Notes: generated from the sequence alone by a model not told the origin. 64,000 bases of DNA from Archangium violaceum Cb vi76 (GCF_000733295.1 NZ_JPMI01000046.1:17675-81674), one strand, 5' to 3'. Counted from the stretch's first letter, positions 8,577 through 17,645 are shown. Made by a program: numbers and translations.

Positions 8577-9352
8577 GCTCCACCACTCCCTGTGACTCGA
8601 CGCGCCTGGTGGACGCGCACTTCGGCCGCGGAGGCCTTCCCCCGAAACGCGAACGCGCGCTGCGCGAGCACCTGCCCGGGTGCGCCACCTGCCGCGCCCG
8701 CTACGAGCGGCACCTGCTGCTCGCCGAGGTGGACCGCTCCATCCCCGGCGCCCAGGAGCGGCTCGCGCGTGGGCTCGGACTCCCCGACGCGCCGCGCATC
8801 CGCGCCTGGCCCGTGCCACTCGGCTTCGCGCTCGCGCTGGGCCTCTGCGCGCTGGTGCTCGTGCCGCGGCTGGCCGCCCCGCCCACGGCCGACGAGGGCT
8901 TCACCCCACGCGGCGGCACCGAGGCCCACGGCCCGGCCGCCGAGCCACCACCCGTGCTCGAGGTGTACCGGGTGCGCGACGGCAAGGCCGAGCCCACCGA
9001 CGGGAGCATGCGCGCCGACGACGAGCTCGCCTTCGCCTACCGCAACCCGGACGGGCTGCCCTTCCTCATGGTCTTCGCCACCGACATGGCCGGACAGGTG
9101 TACTGGTACTACCCGAGCTGGACGGACCCGGACACCTCGCCCACCTCGGTGCCCGCGCGGCAGGGCGAGCACCCCTTCGAGCTGCCCGACGCCATCCGCC
9201 ACCCGCTGCCCCCGGGACAGTTCATCCTCCACGCGCTCTTCACCCGCGATCCCCTCTCCGTCCACGAGGTGGAAGCGCGGCTCGCCCAGCAGGCCTCGCT
9301 CGTCGGCGAGGGCGAACACCTGACCCACCTCCCCCTCCAGGTCCAGCCGTGA
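8573..9352 (+). CDS. Membrane anti-sigma factor with zf-HC2 and periplasmic DUF4384-like domain
   Basis: 259 residues. The cytoplasmic N-terminus has the zinc-binding anti-sigma pattern H-x-x-x-C-x-x-C (EHLPGCATCRARYE). One membrane helix follows (VPLGFALALGLCALVLVP, about residues 80-98). The outer part, residues ~125-255, reads VLEVYRVRDGK ... ADDELAFAYRNPDGLPFLMVFATDMAGQVYWYYPSW, then a strand-rich end; this resembles DUF4384-type domains often found with caspase-like proteins. It overlaps the sigma gene upstream and the caspase gene downstream by 4 bases each. Cleavage by a site-1 protease, or by its own operon partner, would release the sigma factor; that is inference. Confidence 0.88.
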   Translation: MSSTTPCDSTRLVDAHFGRGGLPPKRERALREHLPGCATCRARYERHLLLAEVDRSIPGAQERLARGLGLPDAPRIRAWPVPLGFALALGLCALVLVPRLAAPPTADEGFTPRGGTEAHGPAAEPPPVLEVYRVRDGKAEPTDGSMRADDELAFAYRNPDGLPFLMVFATDMAGQVYWYYPSWTDPDTSPTSVPARQGEHPFELPDAIRHPLPPGQFILHALFTRDPLSVHEVEARLAQQASLVGEGEHLTHLPLQVQP

Positions 9353-10929
9353 CGCGCTCGCTCGCCCTCGCCCTCACCCTGGTGGCCGCGCTCGCCCGCG
9401 CGCAGCAGCCTCCTCCCCCGCCCACGGAGGGCGAGGCACCGCGCGTGGCCAGCTTCGCGCTCATCCTCGGCGTCAACCACAGCTACGACCGCGCCCAACC
9501 GCCCCTGCGCTTCGCGGACGACGACGCCGCACGCTACCTGGACTTGTTCCGCCTGCTGGGCGCACGCACCTATCTGCTCGCGCGCCTCGACGACAACACG
9601 CGAAGGCTGCACCCGCAGGCCGCCGCCGAGGCGCTCGAGCCCACGTTGCCCACCCTGCGCGCCCAGGTGCGCCAGCTCGCGCGGGACATCGCCCAGGCGC
9701 GCGCGCGTGGCGTGGCCTCCGAGCTGTACGTGGTCTACGCGGGCCACGGCGCGCTGCGCGACGGTGCGGGCACGGTGAGCCTGGAGGACGGGCCGTTGAC
9801 CGGCACCGAGCTCTCGCGTGACGTGGTGGAGCCCGTGGGCGCCAGCCGCGTGCACGTCATCGTGGACGCGTGCGACTCGTACTACCTGGCCTACGGCCGA
9901 GGCCCCGGTGGCGAGCGCCGGGCCCTCAGCGGCTTCGCCCTGCCGAAGGGCCTGGCCGGTGCGGCCAACGTGGGGCTGCTGCTGTCCACCTCATCCGCGC
10001 GCGAGAGCCACGAGTGGGAGGGCGTACAGGCCGGCATCTTCCACCACGAGGTGCGCTCGGCGCTGATGGGCGCGGCGGACGCGGACCGCGACGGGCGCGT
10101 GTCCTACCGCGAGGTGGCCGCGTTCGTGGCACAGGCCAACGCCGCCATTCCCAACGAGCGTTTCCGCCCGCAGGTGCACGCACGGCCGCCCGCCGGTGGT
10201 GACGTGCTGCTCGACTTGCGGCCGGGCCTCGGCCGCCGGCTCGAGGTGGAAGGCGCGCTCGGCGGCCACTACCAGCTCGAGGACGGCAACGGCGTGCGGC
10301 TCGCCGAGTTCCACTCCGCCCCTGGCCAGCCGGTGCACCTGGTGCGGCCGGGTCCCACCGACACCCATTACCTGCGGCGTGTGGGCGAGAACGAGCAGGA
10401 GTACCGGCTCCCGGCGGGGGACGGTGTGGTGGAGCTCGCCGCGCTCGAGCCACGCCCCCCGCAGGTTGCCTGGCGTGGCGCCGCACACGAGGCCTTCACC
10501 CGCCTGTTCACGCTGCCCTTTGGCCCGGAAGAAGTGGCGCGCATGAAGCTGCCACCCGCGCCCATGGCGCCGCGCGTGCCGCCCCCCGCCAGCCCCGCCG
10601 TGACTGAACCGAACAGCCTCATCGAGGGCGGCGCGATGGCGCTCGTGGTGGGCGGCGGCGCACTCGTTGGGGCGGTGGGCACCGCCGTGCATGCGCACGG
10701 GCTCGCCAACGAGCTGCCGTCCACGGCCCCCCAGTGGATGGTGGCCGAGCAGAACGCCCGCATCCGCGCCGCCAACACCACCATGATGGTGCTCGGCGGA
10801 GTGGGGCTGGGGGCGAGTGTCCTCGGCGGGGTGCTGCTCCTGTCGTCGGGTGCGCCCGCCACCACCCCGCTCCCCACCGTCACCGTGGGCCCTGGCGCGG
10901 GCGCCCTGTCCTTCAGCGGAAAATGGTGA
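9349..10929 (+). CDS. Secreted caspase-like (C14) protease with C-terminal glycine-zipper helices
   Basis: 526 residues from GTG 9349, overlapping the anti-sigma stop. An N-terminal signal peptide (SLALALTLVAALARA) precedes a p20-type caspase fold: FALILGVNHSY, the catalytic histidine H133 in YVVYAGHGAL and the catalytic cysteine C175 in HVIVDACDSYY. The EF-hand-like string ADADRDGRVSYREV (about residue 245) and a beta-rich middle domain follow. Two glycine-rich hydrophobic stretches near the C-terminus (GGAMALVVGGGALVGAVG and VLGGVGLGASVLGGVLLL) could insert in a membrane. The dyad is intact, so it should cleave after Arg/Lys or Asp; substrate unknown. Coupling to an anti-sigma factor makes regulated proteolysis an obvious possibility. 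Confidence 0.93.
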   Translation: MTRSLALALTLVAALARAQQPPPPPTEGEAPRVASFALILGVNHSYDRAQPPLRFADDDAARYLDLFRLLGARTYLLARLDDNTRRLHPQAAAEALEPTLPTLRAQVRQLARDIAQARARGVASELYVVYAGHGALRDGAGTVSLEDGPLTGTELSRDVVEPVGASRVHVIVDACDSYYLAYGRGPGGERRALSGFALPKGLAGAANVGLLLSTSSARESHEWEGVQAGIFHHEVRSALMGAADADRDGRVSYREVAAFVAQANAAIPNERFRPQVHARPPAGGDVLLDLRPGLGRRLEVEGALGGHYQLEDGNGVRLAEFHSAPGQPVHLVRPGPTDTHYLRRVGENEQEYRLPAGDGVVELAALEPRPPQVAWRGAAHEAFTRLFTLPFGPEEVARMKLPPAPMAPRVPPPASPAVTEPNSLIEGGAMALVVGGGALVGAVGTAVHAHGLANELPSTAPQWMVAEQNARIRAANTTMMVLGGVGLGASVLGGVLLLSSGAPATTPLPTVTVGPGAGALSFSGKW

Positions 10930-10969
10930 GTTCGTCCACCGTCACGCCGAGCGGCGTTCCTCTCTCGAC

Positions 10970-13936
10970 ATGACCCGAAACCACCTCCGACCCAGGCCAT
11001 GGCTGGCGCTGTGCGCCGCCCTCACGATGACCGCCGCTGGCTGTACCAGGGAGCTGACCGAGGGCAACCGGCCCTGCCCCTGCTCCGAGGGCTGGACCTG
11101 CTGCGCCAACAAATGCGTGCCCGAGGGGCAGTCCTGCGCCGAGCCCAACCCGCCGTCCGACGACCCGCCGTCCGACGACCCGCCGCCCGACAACCTGCCG
11201 CCCGACAACCCGCCGCCCGACACCACGGCGCCCGCCGCGCCGCGATTCACCGAGCCGTCGACCGGGCTGCTCACGCGTCAGCGGACCATGACCATCAAGG
11301 GCACGGCCGAGGCGAACGCGACCGTGTCGCTGTACCTCAACGCCTCCTGCGGCGGCTTCGCGGCGAAGACGACGTCCGCGGACACGGAGGGGCGCTTCGA
11401 GCTGACCGTCACCGTCGGGACCAACTCGCGCACCTCCCTCAGCGCGAACGCGCGCGACGCGGCGGGAAACACCTCGCTCTGCACCTCGCCGGCGCTCACG
11501 GTGGACCACGACGACATGAGCCCGATGGTGTCGGGCTGGAGCCTGGAGGGCTCCTCCATCGGGCGCGCCACCTCCGTCACCCTCAGGGGAACGACCGAGG
11601 CAGCGGCGCGCGTGAGCCTCTTCCAGGGGGAACGCTGCGAGGGCACGCCCGTCGCGGAGCAGGCCGCGAGCGCGGCCGGAGGCTTCATCTTCGTCGCCGA
11701 GACACTTGCCAACCAGACCGCCCATTGGACCGTGCGCGCCACGGACGCGGCCGGCAATGAAGGCGCATGCTTCGGGTGGGTGGCGAGCTACACGCACGAC
11801 GACGTGGCGCCCGCCGCCCCCGCGGTGACCTCCACACTGCCCGCTTCGGGGACGAGCCGGTCGTTGAGACTCGACGGCACGGCGGAGCCCGGCACCACCG
11901 TGATGGTGTGGATGAACGCCACGTGCTCCAGCGACCCGTCGAACAGCGTCCTCGTTCCATCAGGGGGAAGCTGGTCATCCTCTGTCTGGGTGGCGAGCAA
12001 CACCACCACCCAGGCCTCGGTCCGTGCGAAGGACCCGGCGAACAATCTCTCGGAATGCTTGCCGCTCGGCGGCTACACCCACGATGAGTTGCCGCCCGCC
12101 ATCCCCTCGCAGCTGGCCACCTCGCCCGCCTCGCCCAACAACGTGACCCGCACGCCGGAGCTGACGGGCCTCACCGAGCCGGGCGCGCGCGTGTTCATCA
12201 AGGGCAGCGAGTGCGGTACGGGCAACGGCCAGACGCTCGGCGAGACGCAGGCGGGCGAGAATGGGACATTCCGCATCACGCTCACGCTGCCCGCCGACGC
12301 GTGCACCCTGCTCGTGCACGCGCGCGACGCACTCGGCAACACGAGTGGGAGTGCCTCACTGCGCTACGTGTATGACATCACCCCGCCCCCGCCGCCCGAG
12401 CGGCTACGGCTCGCGGCACCCTCGCCCTCGGCGGTGGAGACCCGGGTGAGCGTATTCGGCACCGCTCCGCTCGACACGCGCGTGCAGGTCTTCTCCCAGG
12501 AGGAGTGCCAGGGGCCCGTGCGAGCCGAAGTCACCTCGGTGCGCGGTCCCACCGCGACCGACCCCACCTGGTTCGAGGCGCCGCTGGAGGCCGAGGCCGA
12601 GGCCACGACGCGCTACTCCGCGCGCACGGTGGACGGCGTGGGCAACCCGTCCGGCTGCGTGGCCGTGACCGGCGCCTTCGAGCACGCATCAGGCGCCCCC
12701 GGCTGGCGGGCACGCGAGGAGCTGACGTTCGGCCCGCGGCACCTCGCGCACGACGAGCAGGGGTTCACCTTCGCGTTCGATGACCAGAGCACGAGCGAAA
12801 GCCCGTACGCGCCCAAGCGTGTGAAGGTGGCACGGCGCGCGAGCGCCGGGGACGGCACGTCCTGGGGTACGCCGCGCGTGCTCACCTCGGGTGCCTCACA
12901 CGGCGGCGAGCCGCGGCTCGCGCTGAACGCACGCGGCGACGCCGCCGTGGTGTGGGCGGAGGACCATGGCGTGGATCCGGTGCGGCTGGTCCGCTTCGAC
13001 TCGCGGACGGGCACGTGGACCGAGCCGCTCGCACTCACGGTGCTCGGCAGCCCCACCGGCCAGGTGGCCGTGGCGCTCGACGCGGGTGGGAATGTGACGG
13101 CGTGCTGGCTCAGCCAGCACTCGGATGGCATCGAGCGCGTGTGGTGCGCGCGCGTGCCGTCATCCGGCCCCGTGGAAGCCTCGGAGACCCTCGCGAACGT
13201 GACCCCGAACGCCCGGCTCGAGGGGGCGCTCACGGCTGGGGGACAGGTGCTCCTGGTATGGAGCGAGGACATCGGTGACGAGAAGCGCACCTACCGCGCG
13301 CGGACCCTCGTACCGGGCGCGGGTTGGGGGGCCATTTCGGATCCCACGGAGGGTGCGACGGGCGCGCTACGGCTGGGGGCGACACGCCACGGGCTCGGCT
13401 GGGTCGCCTATAGCGGTGTGTTGGGGACCTTCCTGCGCCGGTTCGATCCAGCCGCGGGGGGCCTGCAGGCCGCGGAGCTGGTGGCGCCGCGCGAGTTCGA
13501 GCAGTTGAGCGTCCTGCTCGAACCCGAGGGGGACACCGTGATTGGCGCCGCCGGGTGGGGAATCACCACCGTGTGGGTGGGCCACCGGGCGCCCGGCGGC
13601 GCCTGGGCCTCGAGCACCCTGACCGTCCCAACGGTGTTCGGCTCCTACAGCGTGAAGCTGACCACGGCCGCCCCGGGCGAGGCCTGGGTGTTCTGGGATG
13701 ACCGTTACGGCCCCCCCACCCAGGGCTTCAGGAGCAACTACTGGCGCGCGGGCATCTGGGCGCAGCGCTTCCGCGCGGGGACTGGCTGGGGCGAGGTGCG
13801 GTTGCTCGAGGTGGACCCGAGCTCGTACGTGCACCTGGAGGCAGCCGACGGTCAGCCTGACGGCCTCGTCACCCTCACCTGGCGGTACGTCAACACCTGG
13901 GGCGAGTACCCCAGCGCCCTGCGCATCTTCCGCTGA
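10970..13936 (+). CDS. Large surface lipoprotein with Ig-like repeats and a C-terminal propeller-like region
   Basis: 988 residues from ATG 10970. Lipobox TAAGC near residue 24. A cysteine-rich knot follows (CPCSEGWTCCANKC, then C), then a Pro/Asp spacer of PPSDDPP/PPDN repeats (11148-11228), then about five ~90-residue Ig-like modules of the adhesin type (each has TxxGTAEPGxxV and ends in A-x-D-x-x-G-N, then C). The last ~330 residues repeat phrases such as GTWTEPLALT and DDRYGPPTQG that suggest a beta-propeller. It starts 40 bases after the caspase gene on the same strand. Likely a cell-surface adhesin or scaffold on the outer membrane, perhaps in the regulon of the neighbouring sigma factor. 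Confidence 0.88.
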   Translation: MTRNHLRPRPWLALCAALTMTAAGCTRELTEGNRPCPCSEGWTCCANKCVPEGQSCAEPNPPSDDPPSDDPPPDNLPPDNPPPDTTAPAAPRFTEPSTGLLTRQRTMTIKGTAEANATVSLYLNASCGGFAAKTTSADTEGRFELTVTVGTNSRTSLSANARDAAGNTSLCTSPALTVDHDDMSPMVSGWSLEGSSIGRATSVTLRGTTEAAARVSLFQGERCEGTPVAEQAASAAGGFIFVAETLANQTAHWTVRATDAAGNEGACFGWVASYTHDDVAPAAPAVTSTLPASGTSRSLRLDGTAEPGTTVMVWMNATCSSDPSNSVLVPSGGSWSSSVWVASNTTTQASVRAKDPANNLSECLPLGGYTHDELPPAIPSQLATSPASPNNVTRTPELTGLTEPGARVFIKGSECGTGNGQTLGETQAGENGTFRITLTLPADACTLLVHARDALGNTSGSASLRYVYDITPPPPPERLRLAAPSPSAVETRVSVFGTAPLDTRVQVFSQEECQGPVRAEVTSVRGPTATDPTWFEAPLEAEAEATTRYSARTVDGVGNPSGCVAVTGAFEHASGAPGWRAREELTFGPRHLAHDEQGFTFAFDDQSTSESPYAPKRVKVARRASAGDGTSWGTPRVLTSGASHGGEPRLALNARGDAAVVWAEDHGVDPVRLVRFDSRTGTWTEPLALTVLGSPTGQVAVALDAGGNVTACWLSQHSDGIERVWCARVPSSGPVEASETLANVTPNARLEGALTAGGQVLLVWSEDIGDEKRTYRARTLVPGAGWGAISDPTEGATGALRLGATRHGLGWVAYSGVLGTFLRRFDPAAGGLQAAELVAPREFEQLSVLLEPEGDTVIGAAGWGITTVWVGHRAPGGAWASSTLTVPTVFGSYSVKLTTAAPGEAWVFWDDRYGPPTQGFRSNYWRAGIWAQRFRAGTGWGEVRLLEVDPSSYVHLEAADGQPDGLVTLTWRYVNTWGEYPSALRIFR

Positions 13937-13983
13937 CACGCGCCCGGCACGACGGCCCCCCACGACGGTGGGTGACGGTTCGC

Positions 13984-14553
13984 TCAGAAGAACGACACGC
14001 CCAGGGAGCCGCTGATGACGAAGCCCTCGTGCTGGAACAGGGAGAGGGCGGCCGCCGTGAGGAGATCCGGATCTCCGCCCCCTCGCATCTGGACGTTGTC
14101 CTGACGCAGCCGCCAGCTCCACCCCACGCGGGAGGAGATGAAGAACAGGCGGCCGAGAGCCCAGCGCGAGCCCACCGCCACGGTGCCCACGGGCGTGAGC
14201 AGCATGTCCGCGCAGGTCCGCACGCCGTCGATCTCCGACCAGGTCTCCCCTCCGAAGTTGAGGCTCATTCCCGCCTCGAGGAAGGGGCTCAAGACCACCT
14301 CGCCGAGCGGATGGAGACGCACCTGCGGGCCCACCCGCGTGCCCCATGCGCCCTGGCCGCCACTCAGGCGCAGGCCCAGGATCGGGTACATGCGGTACTC
14401 GACCTCCGCACCGTAGATGCCCGAGGGGCTGTTGAAGCCGACCGAGGCCCCGATATCGAGTTGGGTGGCTCCGGGCTTGGCCGAGTAACACCAGAGGCTC
14501 TTGCGGGTGGGAATGATCTCGGGAGCGGGCGGAGGGTGCGTCCGGACGATTAT
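13984..14553 (-). pseudogene. Outer-membrane beta-barrel-like protein, 5' end lost
   Basis: The open frame encodes about 190 residues ending in GFVISGSLGVSFF, a terminal-phenylalanine beta-strand typical of outer-membrane barrels. Upstream of the only ATG (14391) the frame continues with convincing protein (SLWCYSAKPGATQLD, then IGASVGFNSPSGIYGAEVEYR) up to a stop at 14554-14556, with no ATG, GTG or TTG on the way. The 5' end with signal peptide is therefore missing. The break coincides with the end of the merR gene at 14550. Either insertion of the merR/methyltransferase pair cut the gene, or a deletion did. If a product is made from 14391, it lacks the first strands. Confidence 0.72.
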
Positions 14554-14984
14554 TCAAGGGATTGAAAAGCCCTCTTCCTTCGCGCGCCCATCGCTCCAGA
14601 CGCGGCGTCCCGCACGATGCGGCGGAAGGTGGGGCATTCCATGTGGCTCGGCGCGGGGCAGGCAGCGGCGTGCCGCAGGCCGTCGCGCATGGCGCTGAGC
14701 TCGCGGATCGTCCTGTCCAGCTCCTCCGCCTTGGCCTCGAGCATCCGCCGGTCGATGCGCGGCAGCCCATCCGGCGCGAACATCAGCGCAATCTCATCGA
14801 GTGAGAAACCGGCGGCGCGTCCCAGAGCGATCAGTGCCAGCCGTTCCAGCACGCCGGGCTCGAACAAACGGCGCAGGCCCCGCCTGCCGATAGAGGCAAT
14901 CAGCCCCTTTTCCTCATAGAACCGCAACGTCGAGGCAGGAACGCCGGACCGCCGCGCCACCTCGGTGATGTCCAGGTCTTTCAT
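14550..14984 (-). CDS. MerR-family transcriptional regulator
   Basis: 144 residues, ATG at 14984. The winged-helix DNA-binding domain is at the N-terminus (ITEVARRSGVPASTLRFYEEKGLI, residues 5-28). A dimerisation helix follows (RRMLEAKAEELDRTIRELSAMRDGLRHA), then a short C-terminal tail with two cysteines (ACPAPSHMECPTF), a pattern seen in SoxR/CueR-type and other MerR proteins. It is divergent from the methyltransferase gene at 15060; the shared promoter holds a palindrome. I infer that it controls that gene and itself. The cysteines could sense metal, redox state or an electrophile. Protein vocabulary and codon use look more alphaproteobacterial than the surrounding genes, consistent with transfer. 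Confidence 0.9.
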   Translation of the reverse strand: MKDLDITEVARRSGVPASTLRFYEEKGLIASIGRRGLRRLFEPGVLERLALIALGRAAGFSLDEIALMFAPDGLPRIDRRMLEAKAEELDRTIRELSAMRDGLRHAAACPAPSHMECPTFRRIVRDAASGAMGARRKRAFQSLE

Positions 14985-14988
14985 TCTC

Positions 14989-15021
14989 TTGACCTCAAGT
15001 CGACTTGAACTGGCACAGTAC
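14989..15021 (+). promoter_or_regulatory. MerR-type operator/promoter between merR and the methyltransferase gene
   Basis: A palindrome with the perfect 12-base core caagtcgacttg (14996-15007), extended by acct on the left and aact on the right, sits between the divergent genes. A -35-like ttgacc lies at 14989-14994 and a weak -10-like cagtac at 15016-15021, giving a long spacer of about 20 bases. Over-long spacers carrying the palindrome are the rule for MerR-activated promoters, and the core is close to the SoxR box. The elements lie on the + strand towards 15060. Confidence 0.65.
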
Positions 15022-15059
15022 GGCTTTCGATTCCCGAAGGCACGCCAAAGGAGAAACGC

Positions 15060-15920
15060 ATGAATGCCGCAAGCCAGACAGGTGACGAGCAGACGAAGTA
15101 TTGGAATGGCATCGCTGGGCGCGCCTGGACCGAGGAGCAGGAGATGCTCGACCGGATGTACAAGCCGATCGAAGACCTGCTCGTGGCAGCGGTCCCCGCC
15201 AATTCCGGGCACCAGGTGCTCGACATCGGCTGCGGTACGGGCGGCATGACGCTCGCGGTCGCGCGGCGGCTCGGCGCGGAGGGCCGCTGCGTTGGCATCG
15301 ACATTTCGGATCCAATGCTCGCCGCCGCCCGGGCCCGCGCCGAACAGGAAGGCGTGCCGGCAACATTCATCCGCGCCAACGCGCAAGACCACGCATTCGA
15401 ACCCGCGAGCTTCGACATGCTCATTTCACGTTTCGGCGTCATGTTCTTCGACGACCCCGTCCGAGCCTTCGCGAACATGAGGCGTGCCGTGAAGGACGGC
15501 GCCCCATTGCGCTTCGTCGCCTGGCGAAGTCTTTCGGAGAATCCATTCATGACGACGGCCGAGCGCACCGCGGCGCCGCTCCTGCCGAAACTTCCCGCTC
15601 GCCGTCCGGACGCGCCTGGGCCGTTCGCCTTCGCGGACCAGCACCGGGTCCACCGCATCCTGGAGGAAAGCGGCTGGGCCGGGATCGACATCCAGCCAAT
15701 CGATGTGGCCTGCACCCTGCCCGAGAAGGAGTTGGTCCGTTACCTGAGCCGATTCGGTCCCCTCGGCCTGATCCTTCACGAGGTGGACGATCGGCTTCGC
15801 ACCCAGGTCATCGAAACGGTCCGCGCCGCTTTCGAGCCCTATGTGCACGGAACGGAAGTCCGCTTCAACGCCGCCTGCTGGATGATCCGCGCCCAAGCGC
15901 CGAACAAAGCCCTACGATAG
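15060..15920 (+). CDS. SAM-dependent methyltransferase, UbiE/methyltransferase_25 type
   Basis: 286 residues; ATG 15060 follows aggagaaacgc. Motif I is VLDIGCGTGGMT at residues 53-64, GIDISDPML holds the ribose-binding acid, and FDMLISRFGVMFFDDP is motif II. The remainder (WRSLSENPFMTTAER, then FGPLGLILHEVDD) matches a family common in Bradyrhizobium-like bacteria. It is divergent from merR and should be induced by whatever that regulator senses; detoxifying methylation of a small molecule is a plausible role. Nucleotide composition is slightly less GC-biased at third positions than the neighbours, in keeping with acquisition together with merR. Confidence 0.9.
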   Translation: MNAASQTGDEQTKYWNGIAGRAWTEEQEMLDRMYKPIEDLLVAAVPANSGHQVLDIGCGTGGMTLAVARRLGAEGRCVGIDISDPMLAAARARAEQEGVPATFIRANAQDHAFEPASFDMLISRFGVMFFDDPVRAFANMRRAVKDGAPLRFVAWRSLSENPFMTTAERTAAPLLPKLPARRPDAPGPFAFADQHRVHRILEESGWAGIDIQPIDVACTLPEKELVRYLSRFGPLGLILHEVDDRLRTQVIETVRAAFEPYVHGTEVRFNAACWMIRAQAPNKALR

Positions 15921-15957
15921 GTCTCCTACCCGGAGTTCCCACCCCAGGAGACCGAGC

Positions 15958-16988
15958 ATGAGCGCTGCATCACCGGAAGCGCCCACCGTCCACCCCACCG
16001 CGGCCATTGGTCAGGGTTACAATCCATTCGATCCGGCCTTCCAGAGCAATCCCTACCCCTTCTATGCCCGAGCACGGAGCGAGGCGCCCGTCGCCTTTTG
16101 CCCGCAGTTCAACGTCTGGCTCGTGACGAGCCAGGAGCTGATCAACCGCGTCCTGAAGAGTCCCACCCTCTTCTCCTCGCTCCACAACCTGGACAGCCCG
16201 GTGGTCCTGCCCGCGGAGATAGAGGCCGTGCTCGCCAAGGCCCATTACCCCCTCGCGCCGGGCTTGTTCAACAATGACCCACCGGGCCATACCCGTGTGC
16301 GTGCGCTCTGGAGGAGCAGCATGTCGCGGCCCAAAGCTGCGTCGACTACCAGAACTACTACGCTGGCCTGCTCGCGGACCGCGCCGCCCATCCCACCGGG
16401 GACCTGACGACGGCACTCGTCCAGGCCCGGGTGGACGGCGAGAAGCCCTTCACGACCGCGGAGATGATCTCACAGATGATGATTCTGCTGAGCGCGGGCC
16501 ACGAGACGACCACGAGCCTCATCAGCGGCCTGCTGTACAACCTGTTGCGGAACCCCGAGCAATGGCAGGCGGTACGGGATGACCCGAAACTGCTCGAGGC
16601 GGCCATCGAGGAGACCGTGCGCTTCACCTCGCCGGTGCAGATGGAGCCCCGCGTCGCCAAGGAGGCCACCGAACTGGGCGGAGTCGCGATCCCCCAGGGC
16701 GCGCGCTTGAATATCGTCTACGGCGCGGGCAACCGCGATGAGCGAGCGTTCGCGGACCCGGAGACCTTCAACGTCCAACGTCCGCAGGTGGGCCGGCACC
16801 TCGGCTTCGGCTGGGGCATCCACTTCTGCATTGGCGCGCCCCTGGCCCGGCTCGAGGCCCGTGTCGCCTTCGAGGTGCTCCGCGAGCGGCTGCCCCACCT
16901 GCGCCTCGCGCCCGGCTTCGTCCCCGAGTACGAGCCCAGCTTCTACTTCCGTGCGCTGAAGAAGCTGGACCTCGTCTGGGACAGATAG
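15958..16988 (+). pseudogene. Cytochrome P450, broken by internal deletion and frameshift
   Basis: The N-terminal part starts at ATG 15958 (NPYPFYARARSEAPV) and keeps P450 sequence to NNDPPGHTRVRALW (about 16318). The frame then becomes nonsense to a stop at 16407. A second frame picks up in P450 sequence at about 16316 (SCVDYQNYYAGLLADRAAHP) and continues with the I-helix AGHETTTS, ExxR (EETVR) and the heme loop FGWGIHFCIGAPLARLEAR, to 16988. Helices between the C and F regions, roughly 90-100 residues, are missing, and the two parts are in different frames. I read this as one gene with an internal deletion of a length not divisible by three. The methyltransferase stops 37 bases upstream. 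Confidence 0.82.
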
Positions 16989-16997
16989 GCCCGCCCG

Positions 16998-17645
16998 TCA
17001 CTGCAGCAGGAACGTGTTCGACGTGGCCACGTGGCCGGCGAGGTCGGTGACGCGGATGGCCATGTCCGCCTGGGTGGAGTCGACCACGACCTGCTGCGTG
17101 AGGACCCCGTCCACGAAGGGCTCACTCACACGCGGGCCCACGGTGCTGCCAACCCCTGTCTCCAGACGCACGTTGCCGCGGAACGCCGCCGCGCCAGCGC
17201 CGGTCGCGCGCACCGTCAGCGTGAAGGGCACCAGGCGCCGCTGCGGGCCGATGGGGTCGATGCTGTAGCCCTCCGGCCACTCCCCCTCGACGACGGTGAG
17301 GCCGCCCGGGCGTACGGCGGTGCGGCCGTCCCCGAGCGTCACCTTCACGTCGTAGCTGCCGGGCGCGAGCACCGACGGAACGCGGGTGGAAACGACGCCC
17401 TCGGGCGAGACGGCGAGCGTGGGCACATCGAGCGACCCGACGCGCACCGACACCTGGGTGTCCACCTCGATGGTCCCCTTGCTGTAGTCGACCGCCGCGG
17501 GAAGGATCAGCTCGGCGTCGACGGCGAGCTCCGTGGCCTCGCTCGCGCGCATCTCCGGCGGCGAGACCGAGCGGATGACCGGCTCCGGCCAGTCCTGACA
17601 GGCCAGGAGCAACAACGGCGCGGCGATGGAGACGAGCTTTCTCAT
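16998..17645 (-). CDS. Lipoprotein with IPT/TIG-like and bacterial Ig-like strands
   Basis: 215 residues; ATG 17645 overlaps the stop of the upstream gene by 4 bases. Signal peptide with lipobox LLLAC (Cys ~16). The body begins PVIRSVSPPEMRASEATEL, the usual opening of an IPT/TIG fold, and continues with GSYDVKVTLGDGRTAVRPGGLTVVEG, again IPT-like, then a second beta domain. No enzymatic motif. With the preceding gene it forms a two-gene operon for an outer-membrane barrel-like protein and a surface lipoprotein. Confidence 0.82.
   Translation of the reverse strand: MRKLVSIAAPLLLLACQDWPEPVIRSVSPPEMRASEATELAVDAELILPAAVDYSKGTIEVDTQVSVRVGSLDVPTLAVSPEGVVSTRVPSVLAPGSYDVKVTLGDGRTAVRPGGLTVVEGEWPEGYSIDPIGPQRRLVPFTLTVRATGAGAAAFRGNVRLETGVGSTVGPRVSEPFVDGVLTQQVVVDSTQADMAIRVTDLAGHVATSNTFLLQ

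Noticed and set aside
10970..13936. Ig-repeat lipoprotein as an enzyme
   Set aside because: No catalytic motif; the repeats and cysteine knot are structural.
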